From Alligator mississippiensis (lineage: Eukaryota; Chordata; Crocodylia; Alligatoridae), in NCBI RefSeq assembly GCF_030867095.1, contig NC_081830.1, positions 34,331,832-34,395,831 of the forward strand: a DNA stretch of 64,000 nucleotides, written 5' to 3'. Below are positions 55,884-64,000 of this stretch, one piece after another. The notes beneath the pieces were generated by a model, which was not told the origin of the DNA, searched no databases, and was given only the letters and a program-made list of their open reading frames with translations. The stretch's first letter is position 1. Every line of letters begins with the position of its first letter. Both the position numbers and the translations under genes were made by a program.

Positions 55884-56855
55884 TCATTTTACTGATCCCA
55901 TTTCTGTTCTGTTGAACCTTACAAATTTACTAACAACTTTTCTTAGGGCTTTCCTCACCTCTCTGTTTCTCAGGCTATAGATAAGGGGATTGACTAGGGG
56001 AGTCAGGACAGAGTAGAAAACAGAAAACACTTTGTTTAGGTTTCTCAGTGCACTGCTTTTTGGTATCACATAAACAATAATTAAGGTCCCATAAAAAAGT
56101 GTAACAACCATGAGATGAGAGGAACAGGTAGAAAATGCTTTCTGCCTCCCTTTACTGGAAGGGATTCTCAGAACTGTGGAAATGATGCAACTATAGGATG
56201 CCACAGTTATTACAAATGGAGGAGGGATGTCTATGTAGGCAAATGCAAAGGTGGTCCATGTAACCAAGCTGGTATCACTGCAGGACAAATTAATTAGTGG
56301 GGTGAAATCACAAAAGAAATGGTCTATTTCACTGGGACCGCAGAATTTCAATTGTGATATCAATAAAAGTAATATTGTACTTACCAGAAACCCACTCATC
56401 CAAGATGCACCTGCCAACTGAAGGCAGAGCCTACCATTCATGAGGGCTGCATAGTGAAGAGGTTTACATATTGCTAAATATTGATCATAAGACATTGACG
56501 CTAAGGGATAACATTCTGTAGTTGCCAGAAGAGCAAAACAGTAAAATTGTGTGATACAACCACCAACAGAAATGGCCCCAACCTCAGTCAGGAAGCTGGC
56601 CAGCATCTTGGGCAGGATGGTTAAGGTGCAGAAGGTCTCTAAGCAAGACAAGTTTGCCAGGAAGAAGTACATGGGGGTATGAAGGTGCTGATCAGCCACA
56701 ACCAGTACAATGATGAGGATATTCCCAGCCACAGTTACCAAGCAGATCGCTAGAAACAGCAGGAAGAGGGGAATGTGCAATTCAGGGAGGTTCCCAAATC
56801 CCAATAGGATGAATTTAGCTATGGATGTTTGATTGCCCATTTCTCTCTGCTCCAT
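55884..56855 (-). CDS. Olfactory receptor, OR11A-like, intact
   Basis: Class II odorant receptor, 323 codons, TGA at 55884-55886. Two possible starts: MEQREMGNQT at 56855 and the internal ATG at 56840 that begins MGNQTS, the more usual OR start next to the NQT glycosylation site. Features: GN in TM1 (VTVAGNILIIVL), PMYFFLANLSCLETFCTL, GGCITQFYCF (TM3 Cys), MSYDQYLAICKPLHY with Gln in place of the DRY arginine, FCGPSEIDHFFCDFTPL with conserved Cys, KAFSTCSSHLMVVTLFYGTL, and [21 protein letters not shown] splice acceptor TTTTTTTATTTCTTAG lies about 40 bp upstream, as in other OR coding exons. Subfamily from the DFTPL / SSAL..NKVFSVFY pattern; moderately sure. Confidence 0.93.
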   Translation of the reverse strand: MEQREMGNQTSIAKFILLGFGNLPELHIPLFLLFLAICLVTVAGNILIIVLVVADQHLHTPMYFFLANLSCLETFCTLTILPKMLASFLTEVGAISVGGCITQFYCFALLATTECYPLASMSYDQYLAICKPLHYAALMNGRLCLQLAGASWMSGFLVSTILLLLISQLKFCGPSEIDHFFCDFTPLINLSCSDTSLVTWTTFAFAYIDIPPPFVITVASYSCIISTVLRIPSSKGRQKAFSTCSSHLMVVTLFYGTLIIVYVIPKSSALRNLNKVFSVFYSVLTPLVNPLIYSLRNREVRKALRKVVSKFVRFNRTEMGSVK

Positions 56856-56885
56856 CTGGCTTAGCTAGTGTAAGAAGAAATTCTA

Positions 56886-58929
56886 AGAAATAAAAAAATG
56901 AGGAAAAAGCAGACCAGAATAAATATTTTTAACCAGTTAACTTAAAAAGATCCAAACAGCAATCCAAAATTAGGATTTGTCTGTTCCTACATATCTGAGT
57001 CATAACTTTATTGAAACATATGTAAGAAACACAGAATATAACAATTTCACAGCAAATCATTATCTGACCACTGTTGCACCTAATCCAATAACATGACATA
57101 GGAATATGTGCTACAGAGCATCTTGAAGGATCACCCAACACCTGTGTAATAATAAGGATATGAATTATTTTCAGGGCTGTGCCCTGAATCCTCTGTAATT
57201 TTTTGACAGAGTTGGTGCAAGTTTCAGTGGTCCTCCAGAGTGTACAAGGCTCTCATGGTAAAATAAGCCAGTTTCTGAGGCCAGAGCACACAAAGGAGCA
57301 AAATGATCAGCATCAAACCCGAATGACCATGACACTCCAGCCTGAATGATCTGGTGCTCATTTTTAGCTGAGTCAAGCCATAATAGCTTTTGGCACAGAT
57401 AGAAAGGAAATTACAACTTGGGAACTGTAGCAAGCCACTGTAACAGCTCTGCTACTATTCAGTTTAACAGTTCACCTTTTATTGTTTGTTACTGACGTCC
57501 TTGTATCAGAAGTACTACTGATACAGTAATTTCACAGTTTAAATATACATGGTGTAAAAATATTTCTTTCATAAATTCTAAATGAATTGACTATGAAGCT
57601 AACTGGAAATAATTTATTTTATATTATGAAAAGAAATGAAATGGAAGTACTTTGTTCTTACCCTCCATAATTATTTCCTTTTCTTTCTTTTTACTGACAT
57701 TTTCTTTTTCTCTTTTTGAAAACCTTTGCTAAGGCGACTAAAACATAAAGGCATTTAGGATGTCAAATTCCATTGGCTGCCATATGAATTAGGGCATCCT
57801 AGTGCTGTAGGCTTCCTCAAAAATCCTTGCCAGTATTTTTAAATTGAGGGTAATTTTTTTTTTAACTGATTACATGATTCAGGGCCCATTTTCAAAAGTG
57901 CCTGCCTAAATCAAACAGACTATGCATATATGGTCTCTAGAAGAAGTCTGAATGAGGCACCAAGATAAAAGCCTACATCCCAACTGGAGTATATGAGTTT
58001 CTAGATAAAGAGCTCCAGGTAGACTCCTTTGCTGTACCCCCAGTACAATAAAACAGCTTTCATGTGGAAGTCCTACCCACATTGACTCATTTTCCAGTAT
58101 AGCAATATGGGGGGGGGGAGAGAGGAGAAGTACTGCAGGACTAGTAGGGTGGGACGTGGAGCTGTAAGTGCCCCGCTAAATTGTATGCCATAAGTATAGC
58201 CAGGGCAATTATACTATTCTCGCCGAACGGACTTTCCATTCCTCCTAGAGGCATCTTCTGATACTAAAAGCCCATGCCTTGGGGAGGAAGGGAGAAAAAT
58301 TCTTTTGTTTGACTGTTCATTTTTTGCAGCATTAAAGAACCAGAACATGATGTTAATATTCATAGGATGTTGCCCAATGCCTCAAAATCTAGCCTAATGA
58401 TTGGAGTATTATCAGAGGAAACATTGAGCCCATAGTGAGTCAGTGCATGAGGACCTGCCCCATGGACCCTAAATAAGAAGCAGCCACCTCTCTGGGAACA
58501 GGGACTGGGTTTGGGAAGAGGGATCTGACATCTTCTATCTCTCTGCTCACCTTAGACTATTTCAGGTGTTCTTTCTTCCTTAAGAGGCACCAGCCTGTTG
58601 TTAGCTGGTTGGTTTGGTCCTGCTTTCTGATTTTTTATTGTGGAGATTGCACAGATTATTAAAGGTGAGTATTTTGGCATTCTTCAGGGATTATAGGAGA
58701 ATTCAGCCTTCCATCAGCTGCCCTAGTCAAAAAGGTCTCTCTAGAGACCATGTGTGCTAATGATCACTTTAAAATGCCTGGGATTTAGGGAATTAATTAC
58801 ATTCTGCCTGTCAGAGGAGTGATAGTATCCAGGCTCATGCATTTGCTTGTGGATGAGGCCTTCTTTAATAATTAATGGGAGCTTCCAAATTATAGACCTT
58901 AATTGAACAACTTGGGTTTCCACGGCGGG
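56886..58929. other. Non-coding stretch without a recognised gene
   Basis: AT-rich. GGGGGGGGG at 58111-58119. No gene is supported. Confidence 0.35.
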
Positions 58930-60655
58930 CTTTAATTATTGGGGCATCTCTTAGGATGGAAACACAGCAGTGCACAAGTTATCTGGCAGATTATGGAGGG
59001 TGTTGTGTATAACTTTTGATACATGATAGACAGGCCAAGTGCCGGGGGGGGGGGGGGGGAGGGGAGAGCAGAGGGAGGCTCTTGACTTGTGGCTCAGAAA
59101 CAGGGAGAAATTGACTGGAATATGTGAAGTTGGAAGATACCTTGGATGACAGTGATCATGGAATGATAGAGTGCAAGAACCCAAAGGAAAGAAGATTGAA
59201 AGCTGCAGAATAAGGACACTGACTTCAGCAGACTTTAACAGACTTGGGGAAGTGGTGGGCAGGATTCCCTGGGAGGCTTGTCTGAGGGTAAAAGGAGTCT
59301 AGGAGAGCTTGTGGGACTTTAAGGAGGCCCTCTTAAGAGCAAGCTGTCCTGATGTGATAGAAAAATGGGAAGTGCAAAAGGATTTCAGCCTGGCTATATA
59401 GCAAGCTCTTTAGGGAGTTGAAACTCAAAAAAGAATCCTATAAAAAGTGGTAAATTGGTAATAGTACTAGGGAAAAGTATGAGTATCACATGGGCATGCA
59501 GGAAGAAAACGAGGAAGGCCAAGGCACAATTTCAGATGCAGCTGGCAAGGAGCATAAAAAGCAATAAAAAGGGATTCTATGGGTATGTCAAAAGTAAGAG
59601 GAAGACCAGAGAAACCACAAGTCCCTCGGGGAATGCAAAAGGCAATCTAGTTGCAGATGAATCAGAGAAGGCAGACTATTTCATACTTTTTTTTACATCA
59701 GTTTTCTAAAGTTAGAGGCAGCTACAAAATGATGAGTGTAGTTGGCAGCAAAGAAAGGGTAGGAGACAAACGGTCTAGAGCAATGGTTTTCCAACTGTGT
59801 TCTGTAGAACTCTGGAGTCCCACAATAGGTCATCAGGGTTCCACTGAGAGACTGGGAGTAATGGGAGTAGATTGGGCTAGGAGGTGGTGCATTGCCATTG
59901 CTGGCTTGGTTCACCCTGCTCTGTGTGGTCTACAGTAGTGGCAGAACAGGTTAGGAGTTACTTAGGGAAGCTAGATGCTTTCAAGTGGACAGTGCTGGAT
60001 GGGATGAACCCTAGGGCACTGAAGAAATTGACTGAGATAATTTTGGAGCCATTTGCTATCCTCTTTGAAAACTTATAGAGGTCAGGTGAGATCCCAGATG
60101 ACTGGAAGAAGTGAAATATAGGGCCCATCCTTAAGAAAGGGAAGAATGAACATTTGGGGAACTACAGACCAGCTATCCTGACATTTATACCTAGAATGAT
60201 CATAGAGCAAGTTCTCAAAGCATCCACTGTGAAGAATTTAGAGGAGAACAGGGTGATCAGGTATAGCTAACATAGATTCATCAAGAGCAAGTCATGCCTG
60301 ACCAACCTGATTTCCTTCTTTACTAAGGTACCAAGCTCTGTGGATGGGGGAAGAGCAGTGGATGTGACAGGAGTAAACCAATTCCCTCAAGCTTCAGCAA
60401 TGGAAATTTAGGTTGGGGATTAGGAAGAACTTCATGACTATGAGGGTGGTTAAGCATTGGAACAGGTTACCTACAGCCTAGAAAAGTAGTGGTATCTCCA
60501 TTCTTGGAAGTTTTCACGAGGAGGTTAGACCAGGTACTTGGCTGGAATGGCTTAGTCAGGGGTGATCCCTCCTTGAGTAAGGGGATGGACTAGATGACCC
60601 TGTGAAGTCCCTTCCAGCCCTACTTTCCTATGACCCTGTGATACTATGATCTAGC
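58930..60655 (+). mobile_element. Old CR1 LINE, plus strand, internally deleted
   Basis: Translated pieces in order: a DSDHGMIE-like segment (endonuclease end, near 59150), KLFRELKLKKESYKKW, LVADESEKADYFILFFTSVF, YLGKLDAFKWTVLDGMNPRA then LKKLTEIILEPFAILFENL, GEIPDDWKK, NYRPAILTFIPRMII and SKSCLTNLISFF. The palm with the FADD box is deleted, and sequence jumps near 60370 to the C terminus (GLGRTS-like, HWNRLPTA-like) and the 3' UTR GACCCTGTGAAGTCCCTTCC ending about 60655. A poly-G run lies at 59043-59060. Many stops; an ancient copy. Confidence 0.8.
59781..59927. mobile_element. Short hAT-type MITE inside the old CR1
   Basis: Starts CAATGGTTTTCCAACTGTG, similar to the CAGTGGTTTTCA ends at 10216. 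Flanked by GTCTAGAG (59773-59780) and GTCTACAG (59928-59935), 7 of 8 equal. CR1 sequence continues on both sides. Confidence 0.6.
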
Positions 60656-62284
60656 ATTTAGATTCCAGGTCACTTGGTTAGCTATATCTTCTCATGCCTT
60701 GTCTAACCACACTACAGCTAGGGGCCATACCAGATGAGAAATGTAGATACTAATGGACATTAGTTAAATAGATTATTTTTACCTAGACTTGGCCATAAAT
60801 GTTGTCTTGTGGTTGACACACTATACTGGGATTCAAAATTTGTTTAAAATCCAGCTCTGTCACAAACTCTCTATATGACCTAAGACAAGTATGTTGCTGT
60901 GAGATAGTTAAGAAATGAACTCAGACCATAGATGGGCCTCCAAATGCCTCATTGCACAGATGGGCCTCTAAGTAAGTGGTCTGTGGTTTAAAATACTCAG
61001 CAGTAAGGCATTTCACCTCTTGATATCCAAAGGAATGTAGAAGAACAGCTCATTAAGTCCTGCCCTCAAAATGACCATGGTCCCAAATATATCACTCATG
61101 GAAGATGTGCCTTCCGCTTTAATGGGGCCCCTCTCTGTGGCTCAGTTCTGCCATGTTGTCATGAGTTCCCCAGAGCAGCACTTATTTAGGACCTCATGAA
61201 GTCACCCCATGTAGCTTCTAGACAAAGTGAACCCCTGGCTCCTTGGACTCCAACACATGGTATTTTGGTTTCTGACTCCTTCTCATTGTCTGTCCTTCCC
61301 TGCTCCCCCCAGAACTACCTTTTAGCTTAGCTCCTGGAGAGGAACTCAACCTTTTCAAGGGTATGGAGTGCACCTGATGTCACATGTAACAAAGGAAGCA
61401 TCTTTTCCCAAACAAACCCAGCAGGTATTAGTCAAAAACAATCCAGCAGGTAGAAGTCTTGGGCCCTAAAGCCCAAGTAATCACTGTCAGGAGGGATCCC
61501 CTGTTTAGGTGCCTATTCCTCTTCATATATTGTACAGGAAGCCTAACTGCCTATATCAGATCTGATGTGGCCCCTAGCTGCAGTTTGGTTAGGGCAGTGG
61601 ACAAGCCATGAGGAGATATGAATAACCAAGTGACCTGGAATCTAATCACTAGAGTAGGGTGCAGGGTATCTAAAAATTAGGTTATGTTGTTCTGAGAATT
61701 GCAATGTTCTTTACTTTAAGAATGTAACCCGGAGTGCCTAGCTATCTCAGCATATTGAAAAATAGCAACCTAGCCTATGGGGACAGAAGGGGAAAACTTA
61801 ATCACAAAATTAACTGTCCTTTGATATACAGATATTCCTGAATAGTGCATTCCTCTCTTCCTGCTCTTCTGATCTACATTAAACCTGATTTCTACATACT
61901 CCCCTGCAAATGTAACATCTCCTAATCCACCCACCTTTCTGGAAAATATGTAATGTGTAATCTCACTCTGATCCAGTCACCTGATAGCCTTCCCTTTGGT
62001 AAGCTAAACGGAAAAATTGGGGCCAAACTTGGTTCTGTGAAATGGGCCTTGTTTCCCAATTGTTTACAGGCTTTTGAAAGTCTGTACTCAGAAACATTTA
62101 ACTGTTAATTCCTATAGTCAACATCCATTCATCTAGTCAGCCAACCAAGCCCATACACATCCATTTACATTTTTCATTTTTGAAACACATATCCATGTGT
62201 CTCCTGCCTCCCTATTTATCACTTTCTAAAAGAAAAAAATAATCTCTTGACAGCTGGAGACACAAGACCCATGGTTTGAGGTCA
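60656..62284. other. Non-coding; MIR-like fragment
   Basis: 60845-60910 (CCAGCTCTGTCACAAACTCT, ATGACCTAAGACAAGT) follows the antisense MIR pattern. No gene is supported. Confidence 0.4.
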
Positions 62285-62395
62285 GTGTTCTCTTCCTGGC
62301 TTTGACAGTGACTTGCTGTATAATCTTTGAAAGTTTCTTTTCCATTCTGTACCTTGTTTCCCTGGCTGTAAAATCATGGAATAAGATAGCTGTGA
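62285..62395 (-). repeat. MIR/CORE-SINE-like fragment
   Basis: CTGGCTTTGACAGTGACTTG, TATAATCTTTGAAAGTTTC, CTGTACCTTGTTTCCCTGGC and TGTAAAATCATGG occur in the order of the MIR core and tail, reverse orientation. Confidence 0.6.
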
Positions 62396-64000
62396 AAATC
62401 ATCAGTTCTATTAATAATGTGATAGCAAGTAACTGAAAAGTATCCTTCCTACTTAAAAGTCACAAAGTTAGTACATGATAATAAATAGGGAAAATGTCCC
62501 TTGAGGTTTGAATAGGGATGGCAATGGCCTACATCTGGACAGGTTAGCTTGCAGCCCCCAAGCTCTCACCTAGTCACTGCTTTTCCTATCACTCTGACTG
62601 CTCTTGCAGTTGGAGACTCCAGGCTCTTTCTCCCTCCTCCAGCTGTCCTGTCCTGTCCTGTCCTTGGCCCAGGCAGAAGAGCAGTGCAGCACAGTGCAAG
62701 GATCTGAGAGTGAATCTGGGCCACGTATGGGAAAAGGGAATAAAGACTGTATAGCGGGGGAGATTTGTGCCCACATGGGGCAATGGTAGGGGGTGCCTGC
62801 AAGGGAATACATAGTAGCAAGAGTGGGGAATCAGGTCCACATGCTGCAGTAGTGGCAGGGGGAACTGGTGCATCTTTGTGGGGTGGCCACACAGGCACAC
62901 AGAGCAGTGGTTGAGGGGTTGGGGAGCATCCACATAGCACATAGCCCAGTGACTTGCAGCTTTCCTGGTGTGGTTTGCACAGTGTGCAGCCCCTGCTGGT
63001 GTGGCTCCCAGGACATGTGGTCCCCAGATGCTTATACGATGGACATCTAGATGCCTTAGATGTTTCTAATTTTCAAACAAGCTGTAGAGCATTAATTCAC
63101 AGATGAGGTCATTTTCAAAGGGATGATTATCAGCAGTCTCAAAGGAGAACACACCTGTACCAAGAAGCAGTATAGGGCTCCTTGTCTCTATAAAACCTCC
63201 ACACATTTAGAGCTATTACATTAAGGCTCTATGTAATAAAATGAGCAACATCAGTCCAGCAAGACAGCAGGGCCAGTGCAGCCCATCAGGAAATACAATG
63301 TGACTTCACAGAGAGAATGGGAACATATGGGACCTAAAGAGGAACAGAGCAATGATGCAATCCCGATCCTACTGCTCATATCCAGGTGCCATTTGATGGA
63401 AATGTGGCAGCTTAATGCTGAGGATAGAAGGTAGATGTTATCATTTCTGGGTCAACTGCTAAGGACCTTATTCACTGTGGCAGGGAGCAAGGCAGCCTAG
63501 GTTTTGTTTTAGCCCCACACTTCAGGTGGGGGTTGCTGTTCCAGCTCACTTCCTCTTCCATCCTGATATACCACATTTATATTACTGATTACTGAGCTGG
63601 ATATATCACATCTCTCTGATTACTGAGCTGGAACCCCAAAGAATATGGCTTTCAGTGCTGAATGATACCTGCTCAGTCAGAACTGGGACCCAGACCACAT
63701 TCTTCTGCTTTTACATTCAAATACACAGCATATAAATGCCAGGAGATTGTGGTTGGGGCTGAATGTGTTCCTTAATCCATGATTTCCTTTTCATCCCCTA
63801 AACAGCAACTTTTTTCTCTCTCTGCCATCTCTGTTCCTCTCAGGGATTTCTTTTTACTTCTCGCTGTCCTTCTTCAGACTTCTTTCCAGAGCTTCCCCAG
63901 ATCTAGGGGCGTCTCCCCACTCCATTTCATTGTCGAGTTTACTTAATAGAAAATCAGTGCCTGGATTACTTTCCCTTCATTTCTGTCACAGACTTTGCCA
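62396..64000. other. Non-coding; small tandem repeats
   Basis: (CTGTC)n-like pentamer at 62643-62663. A 62.5-63.05 kb GC-rich block gives overlapping frames on both strands with no domain. TGATTACTGAGCTGGA is repeated at 63585-63600 and 63617-63632. No gene is supported. Confidence 0.4.

Noticed and set aside
62566-63050. Several 60-124 residue frames near the right end
   Set aside because: Overlapping in several frames on both strands of one GC-rich block, no recognisable domain.

Overview
The window looks like vertebrate, most likely crocodilian, genomic DNA. It holds class II olfactory receptor (OR) genes written as single coding exons, set in a dense layer of transposable elements. The dominant element is a CR1 LINE with the 8-bp CR1 tail (ATTCATAG-type) and an open reverse transcriptase reading frame. 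That subfamily resembles crocodilian CR1; the assignment is from memory of the families and is an inference. There are no bacterial features, no functional rRNA or tRNA genes and no CRISPR array.

Host genes. Five OR loci are visible. A 3' OR pseudogene on + is cut by the window start (1-642). An OR pseudogene on - (27630-28656) is split by a hAT-type MITE. An OR6N-like pseudogene on - lies at 32983-33935. An OR10A-like gene on - (44825-45760) is complete except for an in-frame TAG at codon 3. An intact OR11A-like gene on - lies at 55884-56855 and is the only unbroken receptor here. A short CCCH zinc-finger fragment like Regnase (ZC3H12) lies near 53.2-53.5 kb. This is a piece of an OR cluster in birth-and-death turnover.

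Mobile elements by region. 2-10 kb: old CR1, MITEs, a fold-back cluster and tRNA-headed SINE relics. 10.2-18.8 kb: a four-level nest, in which a hAT-type MITE contains a hAT element with a BED finger and transposase, which contains an almost full-length CR1 (5' UTR, esterase ORF1, ORF2), which contains a 1.67-kb insertion with a 19-bp target duplication. 19-24 kb: a GC-rich stretch with ~100-bp tandem repeats, then two MITEs. 24.2-27.5 kb: a tandem-repeat-bearing MITE relative split by a 2.6-kb CR1. 29.7-31.8 kb: the C-terminal half of a Tx1-like LINE, itself interrupted. 34-39.9 kb: two large MITEs and a 1.6-kb CR1 with an unbroken RT frame. 40.5-43.6 kb: a 3.1-kb piggyBac with palindromic subterminal repeats and all three catalytic aspartates. 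44.5 kb: a Penelope-type repeat tail with a hammerhead-ribozyme-like motif. 48-53.7 kb: old CR1s, a Tx1-like endonuclease fragment, a MITE and a short Ty3/gypsy-like fossil. 58.9-60.7 kb: an old + strand CR1.

The remaining DNA is AT-rich and shows no gene I can support. I found no new gene system. The most unusual items are the element nest, the OR10A-like gene with its early stop, the piggyBac palindromes, the hammerhead-like relic and the Tx1-like LINE pieces. All homology statements rest on motif recognition by eye, without database searches.
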